NCBI GenBank assembly: GCA_948567375.1
Contig: OX419759.1
Coordinates: 43,738,593-43,802,592, forward strand
Reading direction: 5' to 3'
DNA: 64,000 nucleotides
Source: Lunularia cruciata
Taxonomy: Eukaryota; Streptophyta; Marchantiopsida; Lunulariales; Lunulariaceae
In this document: positions 55,193 through 64,000 of the stretch, in pieces
How the letters are laid out: each line of letters opens with the position of its first letter
Numbering within the stretch: the stretch's first letter is position 1
Made by a program: the position numbers and the translations under genes
Notes under the pieces: generated by a model
Databases searched by the model: none
Seen by the model: the letters and a program-made list of their open reading frames with translations, nothing else
What the model was told of the DNA's origin: nothing

Positions 55193-56058
55193 AGACCTCT
55201 CTAGAAGGCAAGATAATGTTCCGCGTTCAATTCTACATTAGGCAGAAGGAGGCTATGAGAGCTCACTTGGAGAGAAAATTAGGAGAGGAGAGGGCTGAAC
55301 TTATGTTAGAGAACCAAGATCCATTTTTATACCCTATAGTTCATTATGATGTTTTTGAGGTGATTTTGTACATCTTGTACACATGAGAGGAATTGGAGAG
55401 ATTGTGTGAGGTGGATTGTAGATTTTGGGGATTAAGGTGATTTTGGGCAAAATCCTAAGTTTAAGATCTGGATTTGAAATTTCTACACATGATAGCTTAG
55501 GTTATCTTTCAGTTATCACGCTTGAAATTATTGTGAGAGCTACTATGCACACTAGGTTAGAATTTTTGAAAGTTGATAGGGTAAAGTGCTCCCGCAACTG
55601 CATGCTCTCTGGAAAATTGTAAAGAGTCTGCCATTTCTTCAATTTTCAGTTGATTGTCCTGAAAATTTTCAAGAAACTTCAGTGCATTGTATCCTACATG
55701 CTACTACAAAAATTAGAGAGAGATCGTTCTTGCATAAGGAGTGATGAGTTTTTGAAGTTTAGGGGGGTGGTTTTCAGACCAAATCTAAAATATATGTGTT
55801 GAATAGAAATGTGTCTAGGCCAAATAGCTTAATGAAAAGATCTGAAATTTTGCAAGGAGGGATGCCTTAGAGTTGTGATCACGTGTGCAAAATCTAAGAG
55901 GACTGTGATACATTGGTTGGGAGATTTGTGTGACATTGTGAGGAAGGGTCAATTGTGCAGAGTGGAGATCTCATGCATGAGGAGTTTGAGATCAACAAAA
56001 AGTATGTTTGAGTGTTTAGATTCATCTTGGGAACATGGAGGGTCATCAAGAGTGAAAA
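55193..56058 (+). other. Gypsy-3 leader and decayed ORF1 N-terminus
   Basis: 55193-55386 is open (R-Q-K-E-A-M-R-A-H-L-E-R-K-L-G-E-E-R), suggesting that ORF1 begins soon after the primer site. The remainder to 56058 is full of stops but aligns with gypsy-2 42150-43050. No other gene. Confidence 0.5.
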
Positions 56059-56469
56059 TTGAGATTATGCAAAGTTCCCCAAGGGTTTGAGGTGATTGTA
56101 AGGGTGGATTTGAGGAAAAAAGAGTTTACAATAGAATTTGAAGAGAGTGTTGAGAGGATCCAAAAATCTACACCACTTGGAGGAAAGAGTGAGTTCGAGT
56201 GCTTTTTATGTGGAGAGAAGGAACATAAGGCAAGTTCATGTCCATTGACCTTTGAGAGCAAGAGATTGAGGGAAAAGAGAGGCTTACTTGACTTGGGTTT
56301 GCATGTTGGACCTTCTTCACCAAGATTAGGAGGGAGAAGATCTAAGACCAAGGAGTTGTGTGAGGTTTGTGGAGTGGAAGGACTTCCAAAAGGACATGAG
56401 TGTAGTGGAGTAAAAGCACTTTTGGAGACTTTGGTGAAGGATCTTGGAGAGAGTCTTAAACAGCTATAG
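56059..56469 (+). pseudogene. Gypsy-3 ORF1: zinc-knuckle protein upstream of gag
   Basis: 136 open codons. G-F-E-V-I-V-R-V-D-L-R-K-K-E-F, then the CCHC knuckle C-F-L-C-G-E-K-E-H-K-A-S-S-C, a basic stretch, and a second cluster L-C-E-V-C-G-V-E-G-L-P-K-G-H-E-C. Conserved with gypsy-2, including both Cys clusters. It is separate from the gag nucleocapsid knuckle, which lies at 57590-57640. The N-terminal half of the original protein is decayed. Extra ORFs before gag are known in Tat/Ogre elements, but a knuckle in that position is not something I recognise. Confidence 0.65.
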
Positions 56470-56745
56470 AAATACTAACACCTTCATCAACTAGTTCTCA
56501 AGATTAGTGATGGAAATAATCTTTCAACTTATGGATAAACTATCCATGAGAGTTTGATTAATATGCACTCTAGGATTTGATGTTGCTATAGAAATCTTGG
56601 AGCAACCTGAACCTTTGTGTTAAAAGGTTTCACTATAGCGGATTATTCTCAAATGGTGTTAGTCATATATATACTCTATTAGTAATAGAGTGAGAGAAAA
56701 GAAAAGAGAAAAAATTGAGAGAAAGAAAGATAGTGAGAGGTTAAG
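56470..56745 (+). other. Spacer between ORF1 and gag in gypsy-3
   Basis: Non-coding and aligns with gypsy-2 43469-43700. Purine-rich just before the gag ATG (GAGAAAAGAAAAGAGAAAA). No gene seen. Confidence 0.6.
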
Positions 56746-57690
56746 ATGGGGAAACTTCCGGTTTTCTTTGGCAAGGATGGAGAAGATGTGGAGGCCTTTG
56801 TGAGAGACTTCAAGAGAGCTTGCATAGGTAACAATGAGAGGAGGAAGAATGAGTGGGTCTCATTATAACCAATTTTTTTTGAGGATGTAGCACTTACATG
56901 GTATGAGTCAGAATACCAAAAGAGAGAGAGGAGAGATGGGGAAGAGGAGTCTTGGGAGACTTTGACTTCAGCACTCATTGAGAACTTTCTTCCTGATGAG
57001 AGTTATGAGAGATTGATGAGTGAGGTTACATTTCTCAAGCAAGGAGAAGGAGAGAAAGTGAGAGTCTATGTGGAAAGAGTGGAAAAGTTAGAGTCCAGAT
57101 TTTGCATAGTGTTGAGGAAGGGTGGGGATGATGTGGAGACTACAATGATTGGCATAGGGGCCATGCTCACCAAGAATTTTGTGTGAGTGTTGAGACCACA
57201 AATTAGAAGCAAGGTGAGATATGAGAAACCTTCTTCCAAGGTTGAAGCTATCAAGATTGCAATTTGTATGGAGGAGAGTTTGGAAGGGGATGAGAGTGAT
57301 TTGGTGGTGAAGGAGGTTGTGCATCCTCCTCAAGGGTACAAGTATGGTGGAACTTCTGATACTTTGGTGGTAAGGGTTGCACCACAAGTAGTGGTTTCTC
57401 CTGTTCTTGCACCTCCACCAAAAGATCCACTTCAAACCATCAAAGAACAACTTGCGGATCTCAAGATCAATGTGGTGCAACTATGGGAGAAGAGAGAGAT
57501 GGATCAGAATGTAGGGAGAGGGCCTAGGAGTTATGGAAACTATCCATATGGAGGAGGCCAACAAGCCAACAATTTCAATGATAGAAATTGTTTTGGTTGT
57601 GGAGGAAGAGGCCATATCCAAAGGAATTGCCCAAATTCCACTAACCATGGAGGAAGGGGTTATGAGGGAGCCAATAGTAGGAAAGAGTGA
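56746..57690 (+). pseudogene. gag: Gypsy-3 gag with two internal stops
   Basis: ATG at 56746. Capsid region (F-F-G-K-D-G-E-D-V-E-A-F-V-R-D-F, T-W-Y-E-S-E-Y, F-L-P-D-E-S-Y-E-R-L), then F-L-K-Q-G-E-G-E-K-V-R-V-Y-V-E-R-V, then the nucleocapsid knuckle C-F-G-C-G-G-R-G-H-I-Q-R-N-C-P. Stops: TAA near 56866 (Leu in gypsy-2) and TGA at 57184 (Gly in gypsy-2). The frame ends with TGA at 57688, and pol continues in the same frame after it. Structural protein of the virus-like particle. Confidence 0.88.
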
Positions 57691-57705
57691 GGTAGTGAAA
57701 CCCAA

Positions 57706-60700
57706 GTGGCTCCTAATTCCAACAAAGGTAAGGGGATAGCATCCATAGATGTGGTTGAGAGCAAGTATGAGAAGGGAGAGTGCTCAAACTCCAAGGGTCT
57801 TAATTTGGAGCTTTTGGTACAAGAGAAGAAGAGAGCTCGTTTTGCAGAGGATGTTCACTCTTCTCAAGGATTCAATCCAAGAAAGGATACTCTTATGTCT
57901 ATTAGGAACACTCGCACCTCAACACCATCAACAACAAAGACTCCAAGGAAGAAGTTGGGGATGGAGGACTTATTGATCTCAAAGCAACAATGGAACTACA
58001 ACGTGTTGGAGGATGTTGGTAGTCACAAAGCTAACATCACAATGGGCCAATTAATTGCTTTGAACCCTACCTTGAGAAAGGAGCTTAGAGGTGGTTTGAG
58101 TTCTTCAAGGAGCAAGAGGAAGAAGAAGGCAAAATTTCCAATATCAATGGGGGTGGTGGATGCCAAGCCAGCACAATGGGAGGCTTGTGAATATGCTTCC
58201 AAGATTGATGTGAGAGTGAATGGTCACAACATCAAGGATGCATTGGTTGATGAAGGATCAGCAGTAAATGCCATGTCAGAAAGGTTGATGAAGAAGTTGG
58301 GTATGATACCCTCAAGACCTTCAACATTTGTGGTGAGCATGACAAACAAGCAACAAGTTCAACCCGTAGGGGTGAAGGATAACGTGGTAGTTTCAGTTAC
58401 AGGAGTTCAAAATCTCATGACTTTCCAAGTCTTGAAGGATTCAAGCTATGATTTACTTCTTGGGAGGACATGGTTGAGAGCAGCACGCACAATTGATCAA
58501 TGGCACAAAGGGTACTTGAGGATTGGGCCATCAAACCATAGAGTCATAGTTCTTGTGACTAACACCACCAACACTTCACATCCAAATACACCATCTTCTG
58601 ATAATTGGGAATCAGATTATGAAGAAGGAGCTTCAAGTGTGGACACAAGCATGGAAGAGGAGACTTCCACGGAGGAGGATGAATCTGAATCTGATTCAGA
58701 TGTGTATCCTTTGTGTGCTATGGATTTTGCACCTAAGCTAGAGGTTTTGAAGGACCCAGACAAATCACCATTGACACTTGAGGAGGTAGAGAGAAGGTTA
58801 TCTACCCTCAAGTATAGCCCAAATGTTACCAAGAAGGAAAAGGTGAGATTTGAGGAGATTTTTTGCAAGTTCATCCATGTGTTTGCTTTTAGTTACAAGG
58901 ATTTGAAGGAAGTCACCTTGGAGGAGCACAAGATAGAGGTGGAGTCACATGCAAGACCAATCCGCCAAAAACAACATCGCATTAGCCCAAAAATATCTTT
59001 GGTTGTGAAGGAGGAGATTGATAAGCTCAAGGAGGCTAGATTTATCTTTGAGGTAGAGAATTCAGAATGGGTGTCTCCAATTGTCATTGTGAAGAAAAAG
59101 AATGGTAAGCTTTGGGTATGTGTGGATTACAAGAAGCTCAATGTTGTTACCAAGAAGGACTACTACCCATTGCCATTCATTGATGAGATCTTGGAGGAGG
59201 TTGCAGGTCATGAGAGGTATAGTTTTGGATATGGTTAAAGTGGATATAACCAAATCAAGATTGCACCGGAGCATCAACAACTCACCACATTCACCACACC
59301 TTGGGGAACTTACGCTTTCAATGTCATGCCTTTTGGGCTTTGCAATGCTCCAGCCACATTCCAACGGTTCATGAACAAGGTATTTGAACCTTTCATTGGG
59401 AAATTCATGAGAGACTTCATTGATGACTTTTGTGTCTATGGAAGCAAGGAGGAGCACTTTGAGCACCTAATCAAAATCTTGCAATGTTTGGATGAGGCAA
59501 ATTCATCACTCAACCCAGAGAAGTGCTTTTTGGATGTGAAGAAGGTCTACTTTTGGGGCACATCATCTATAAGGATGGAAAAGCAATTGATCCTAAGAAG
59601 GTGAGGAAAATCTCAGACCTTCCATTCCCTTCAAGCTTGACAAAGTTACGTCAATTCTTGGGGATGGTTGGATACTATAGGAGGTTAATCTTTGCATTTT
59701 CCAACAAGGCTTATGCATTGACCATCTACATGAAGAAGGGTGTAGATTACATGGTGATTTTGGAGGACAAGGAGGTTCTCAAAGCTTTTGAGGAGCTCAA
59801 GCAATCCCTTGTTGTAGCTCCAATTCTTGCTAAACGTGATTGGAGTAAGCCTTTCATACTCTACACTGATGCTTCTAATGAAGCTATAGGATGCACTCTT
59901 AGTCAATTAGACCAAGATGGGCATGATCATCCAATAGCTTATGCTAGTAGGCAGATGGTTTCAGCAGAGAAGAACTACTCTATCATGGAGAGAGAAGGGT
60001 TGGTAGTGATCTTTGGTCTCAAGAAGTTTAGACACTACTTGATTGGAGGGAAAGCCACCATTGTCACGGATCACAAGGCTTTGAAGTACATCTTCAACAA
60101 ACCTAATGTTGAAGGGAGACTAGCAAGGTGGATAACAGTATTTTCTGAGTATGACTACACCATTGAGGATAGGCCAAGAAAGAAACATGCAAATGCTGAT
60201 TTGTTATCTAGAGCCTATGATCATGGTAGAGATGAGCCAGTGGATGATTCCTTCTCAGATGAGGAGCTCATGACAATCTCAATCACTCAAGAGGTTCCAA
60301 TGGAGTACAAGGAGATTGTGGATTTTGTGACAAGAGGTAACTATCTAGAAGGGATGCATGCTAGGGAGAGTAAGGCCCTTGCAGCAAGATCTAGACCTTA
60401 TACAATGGTGGAGGATATTCTTTTTCACCAAAGAGCAGATGGTCTACTTCGAAGAGCAGTGGGTAAGGAAGAGCCTATCTTACTCATAAAGGAGTTTTGT
60501 GAAGGTTTAGTATGTGGAGGACACTTTGCAGGAAAGGTGACTGCTTTCAAGATTCTAGATGCAGGTTACCATTGGAGAGGAATTTTCAAGGATTGTCTTG
60601 ATTATTGCAAAACTTGTCATGTTTGTCAACTTGTCATGTTTGTCAACTTGTCAAGTTTGTCAACTTGTCATGTTTAGGTCAATTCCATTGCTTGGATCTT

Positions 60701-61581
60701 TTGAGAAGTGGGGAATTGATTTTGTAGGTCCTCTCAATAGAACCCCAAGGAACAATCGGTACATTGTGGTAGTTACTGATTACCTTACCAAATGGGTTGA
60801 GGCTAGACCATTGAGGGACAAGAATGAAGATGAAGTGGGTAGATTTCTTTATGAACGCATTATCACTAGGTTTGGATGCCCTTTGGAGTTGGTATTTGAT
60901 AGAGGAGGAGAGTTTACCGGAAGCATTACTACAGCCATGCTACGACATTTCTCTATCACACATAGAGTAACTACATCCTATAAGCCAAATTTGAATGGCT
61001 TGGCAGAGGGAACCAATCAGACGTTGTGCATGATGTTGGCCAAAGATGCAGAAATGGAGGGGGCTAAACATCATTGGGACAAGAGGATTCATGCAGTTTT
61101 GTAGGAGTATAGGACAACCATAAAGACTTCCACCGGATATTCTCCATTTCAATTGGTATATGGTATTGAGTCTACCTTACCGATTCACTTTGATATTCCT
61201 ACCTTCCAAAGCATTCATAAGAGATTGAAGAAAGCACAAGGAGGTGATGCAGAGAAGTCAAGGAAGGATCAACTCATGGAGTTGGAAGAGGCAAGAGCAG
61301 TTGCTATGGTTTGAGTGGAGCAAGCCCTAAGGAAACAAAAGGAGAGCTATGACAAGAGGCAAGGCAAGAAGAAGGTGGAGACTTTCAAACAATGTGATTG
61401 GGTAATGTTGTTTGATTCCATTCGATTCAAGAGAGTGCAAAAGAAGTTTTTGCCTAAGTACTTTGGACCTTTCATAGTGGAGAAGGTGTGGGGCAATTAC
61501 ACCTATGATCTCAAGGAGTTGGGAGGAAGACAATTTGATAGGATTAACCATGATAAGTTGAAGATGTACAATAGAAGGTAG
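57706..61581 (+). pseudogene. pol: Gypsy-3 pol: protease, RT, RNase H, integrase
   Basis: Protease (58210-58470) with D-E-G-S-A-V-N-A-M and L-L-L-G-R-T-W-L. RT (59050-59540): W-V-S-P-I-V-I-V-K-K-K-N-G-K; catalytic pair F-I-D-D intact, but the first catalytic Asp is Tyr (F-G-Y-G), followed by TAA at 59236. A 1-base frameshift at 59551. RNase H (59830-60220): Y-T-D-A-S-N-E-A-I-G and V-T-D-H-K-A-L. Integrase: H-H-C-C finger (60510-60630) disturbed by a 17-bp tandem repeat; core with G-I-D-F-V-G-P-L, V-F-D-R-G-G-E-F and L-A-E-G-T-N-Q; TAG at 61102 and TGA near 61312; GPY/F-like end at 61440-61580. No chromodomain. Confidence 0.93.
60614..60677 (+). repeat. 17-bp tandem repeat in the integrase zinc finger
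   Basis: AACTTGTCATGTTTGTC is repeated about 3.8 times (one unit with AAG for ATG), directly after the C-K-T-C-H-V-C finger. The frame before and after differs, which fits expansion by a number of units that is not a multiple of three. Confidence 0.9.
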
Positions 61582-61629
61582 AGAGACCTTCACTTTGAGG
61601 ACAAAGTGAAAACTTAGTCCGGGGGTAAA
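61582..61629 (+). other. Pol stop to 3' LTR, with a possible polypurine tract
   Basis: The pol stop is followed by about 50 bp. CCGGGGGTAAA directly precedes the LTR TG; the G-run is the best candidate for the plus-strand primer, although it is short. Confidence 0.5.
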
Positions 61630-62321
61630 TGTAACATACATTTGTGCATGTGTGTGGTATTGTGATATTGAGCTTGGTATTACAAGTACTTAAGAGATAT
61701 TATTTATATAGAGATAAAGGATGGTTCTATATTTGTCATGGTTAGCTAAAGTTAGTCATAGCTAAGATAGAGGGGACCTTACTTTAGAGGAAGTAGAAAA
61801 GATGAGCACCACTATTTTGGATTTTAGTGTGTTGACTTGGTATTACTCCTAGGTGTTTGGCTTTTAGGAAAAATTTGAGAACTCTTGGGCCTGCAAGCTT
61901 CTTTGTTTTGGATTCTTCCTTAGTCCAAGGATAGCCCATGTGAAGGAATCCTTGACTTAGTGGTTGGGTCAAGATAAGACCACATGCTAAGGGGAATATG
62001 CCTTTGTGAATGGATATTCCTTTCTACTTTTTGACTTTACTTGACTTGTAGTCTAGTAACTTGAGTTACTATGGTAATTAGTAACTTTGGTATGTAACTA
62101 TTTCACAAGTATATAAACAAGGGGTGGGGAGGTACTCATCATCCTTTCATTTGCAACTATCTCTCTCTCATTGAGATCTCTAGTGAGCAATGTCTTGAGT
62201 CTTGGAGTGTTAGCCTTGGAGGAGTATGATGGAGTTTGGGTTCCTTGCCTTCTTAGTCCATGGTGCGCTACCATAATAGCCATCAAAGGTTCATCCTGAG
62301 TGAGAGACAGGCCAGCTCACA
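61630..62321 (+). repeat. 3' LTR of gypsy-3 (692 bp)
   Basis: Starts TGTAACATACATTTG and ends GGCCAGCTCACA; TATATAAA at 62110-62117. Followed by GTAC, matching the 5' flank. Confidence 0.96.
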
Positions 62322-64000
62322 GTACGTGCAGCCGGTAGTAGCCTTTTTGATCTTACTTCCTTTTGAACAACTTTCTGTGGTTCTTTGTCCATCTCCATGG
62401 GTACCTCTTAACAGGAGCCATCTCCTCCCTCCATACAATCAATTGCTACATGGAACTCCTCATTGTCTTTTCCCATCCTTGCATCAATTGAATGCTGGAC
62501 TTCATCTTCACCTTCACTCTCACTACCAAACTCCTTGCTATGTAATGTGAGTTGAGCTTCTTTGGAGTCTTCTCTCTTCAACTTTGTCTCTCCTTTAGAC
62601 ATTGTGCTTGAAGCCTCATCATTTACTGGCTCCTTACCTCATAGGTTGAGTCTTCAGGTCTTACGTTGTGGCAAGGGTAATGTTACTCCTTTGGGTTTAG
62701 TATGCTTCTTTGTCTTTGGACTTCTTCCTTCCATCATCTTCCTCTGTCCTGTCCTACCAAGATGATTGTCATTGGACCGCAGTTGTAGGATGTATCGTTG
62801 CTCCTCTTCATCTACTTCTTGTCAAAGATCAGGATGGAAATGCAAAACCATCCGATGCTTCTCCTCTGTTGTCAGCAGATTTAATCCCAAGTAGAAATGT
62901 GTTGCAAATAGTACAAAGCAGTGTGGTGGTGAATTGGTCCTCCAATTGACAATCATTTGCCTTGTTCTCTGTTTGAAGCACTTTACATAGCTCACCTTCT
63001 CTCCTACAAACATTTGGTGGAAGAAGACCACCTGCTGCATATTCACGTCAGTTGTTTGCTTTGGCTTGAACATTGCCATGAGTGCTCCCACAATACTTTG
63101 CTTAATTGGGTCCCAATAGGACTCCACTTTGTAGCCATTGTTAGTTCACAGAGCAAAGAAGAAATTCCTAAGTTTTGCGGTTTCTTTTGCAACTTCACAC
63201 TTCCTATAGAAGGTGACCTTGGTTGCATCTTCCACTTCTTTCCTTAGTACTAGCTTCCAATCCAACTTAGTCCACTGAGCTGCATTTCCTCTCTTCCCCA
63301 TTACTTTGGGGCCTTCCTCACAATTACTAGCATCTATCTCTGCCATGAACCCTGGAAAACTAACATTCAAGTTCCAGGCCAGGAATGTAATACAAAATTT
63401 GTTCAGGACTTCAATTGTAGCTACTACATATAATTGCCAAATTGCAAAACTCATCACTATGAATGTGACTTTAATCTTCTTTGCCATGATCTCCTCATGA
63501 GTTCTTTGGCATTGGAAGATTATCCCCTCTCCAGGACATGGCACTCTAACCCCTTCTGGCCTTCAGAAAATTTCACTCTCAACCAGCTTCTTGGTGCACA
63601 TTATTGCAAGAAAGCTACTCAAAGAGACAAGGTATCTACTTGACATGTTTGATTTCCCCCTGTGCAACTGCAATTTTATAGTTCTTTGAGGTGCAGTCAT
63701 TCTTCAGTCAATTTCAAAATTGATCCCTACTTCTTTTGTGTGTTTGTGTACTATCACCTTCAAAGTATTTCTCTCCTACCCTAGTCATTTCATTTAAGTG
63801 TACTTTCTTGGCTGGCCCAACCCACAGAAAGGTTGTTACATCTTCTTCATATTGGCCTGCACTTCCTATTCCAAAGACGCCCTTCTTTGGGTTTGTCTCT
63901 TTGTAAGTTCCATCCAAGTACGTCATATTCCTGACTCTAAGTATTCCTGACTCTTCAAGTTTACTCCAAAGACACATAAGTCCATTCTTTTCTTTATAAT
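62322..64000 (-). mobile_element. AWN element copy 4, 5' part (runs off window)
   Basis: Minus-strand AWN copy of subfamily II. It holds part of the leader (64000-63690), a TATAAAAT box at 63674-63680, and coding sequence to 62326; it continues at 54482 beyond gypsy-3. Its TGTGG start lies outside the window to the right. Confidence 0.75.
62326..63643 (-). pseudogene. AWN-4 protein, N-terminal part: core and acidic linker
   Basis: ATG near 63643 (M-S-S-R-Y-L). After a stop, G-E-G-I-I-F-Q-C-Q-R, then I-W-Q-L-Y-V-V-A-T-I-E-V-L and F-L-A-W-N-L-N-V-S-F-P-G-F (63544-63146). 63127-62822 covers F-F-H-Q-M-F-V-G-E and H-C-F-V-L-F-A-T-H-F-Y-L-G-L-N-L-L. 62602-62408 is the acidic linker. All three open pieces share one frame, so only stops separate them, as in AWN-1. 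The protein continues across the gypsy-3 insertion. The function is unknown. Confidence 0.72.

Larger units (their letters stand above)
54483..62321 (+). mobile_element. Gypsy-3: complete Ty3/gypsy retrotransposon (7839 bp)
   Basis: Two 692-bp LTRs, a primer-binding site, an extra zinc-knuckle ORF1, gag, protease, RT, RNase H, integrase, a purine-rich tract and the 3' LTR, all in one orientation. Flanked by a 4-bp duplication GTAC (54479-54482 and 62322-62325). No chromodomain or envelope frame is seen. The tRNA-Asp-like primer site and extra ORF suggest the Athila/Tat side of Ty3/gypsy. Several stops and frameshifts make it non-autonomous today. It is inserted in AWN-4. Confidence 0.95.

Noticed and set aside
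1-64000. CRISPR arrays, bacterial operons, tRNA and rRNA genes
   Set aside because: No spacer-repeat array, no operon-like gene packing and no cloverleaf or rRNA landmarks were recognised. Intron structure and retroelement content are those of a plant nucleus.

Overview
Nuclear DNA of a land plant, probably a gymnosperm such as a conifer. The evidence is one intron-bearing plant class III peroxidase gene lost in deeply nested, decayed LTR-retrotransposon sequence, with LTR pairs that differ at a few percent of sites. The conifer call is an inference from style, not proof. Only one intact cellular gene is visible: the peroxidase at 27194-28931 (minus), whose four exons join into a complete 327-residue protein. 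Everything else that looks coding is retroelement-derived and broken.

Layout. 1-7569 and 13483-21230 are the two arms of a large inverted duplication (A and A'; A runs off the left edge of the window). Both arms carry the same nest of insertions. The spacer (7570-13482) holds a second repeat unit B (7757-11868), whose inverted partner B' lies at 35255-39840. The spacer also holds a Ty3/gypsy pol fragment (11871-12922) and one LTR (12967-13482). B and B' each carry a 163-164 bp tandem array. 22800-24290 is a gag relic. 24330-30950 is the gene island with the peroxidase. 30953-33200 and 33200-36140 are retroelement debris and CT-rich sequence. 40215-41442 is a gypsy integrase relic with a PHD-finger tail. 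41443-49812 is a truncated gypsy element (gypsy-2), and 54483-62321 is a complete gypsy element of the same family (gypsy-3; two 692-bp LTRs, 4-bp target duplication GTAC).

The most unusual component is a repeated unit that I call the AWN element (working name, from an A-W-N-x-N motif in its protein). At least nine copies or fragments are present. The best ones (15133-19070, its inverted twin 2158-5919, and 44780-48389) are 3.6-3.9 kb, start TGTGG and end CACA (or CATA), and are flanked by 5-bp target-site duplications (GAGTG; TATGA). They contain no gag or pol and no terminal repeats. Each carries a TATAAAA-type box just before an ~850-codon reading frame: a conserved globular domain, an acidic linker and a long C-terminal coiled coil. 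A second TATA-like box lies 0.5-0.7 kb before the 3' end. This is what a solo LTR of a giant-LTR retrotransposon would look like if its U3 encoded a protein; a new class of non-autonomous element is the alternative.

Relative order can be read from the nesting. AWN-1 sits inside AWN-6, which sits inside a gag element, and the whole nest was then inverted and duplicated. AWN-2 interrupts the protease of gypsy-2. Gypsy-3 sits inside AWN-4. Nearly all in-frame stops that can be compared with a sister copy are C-to-T or G-to-A changes, as expected of methylated, silenced DNA.
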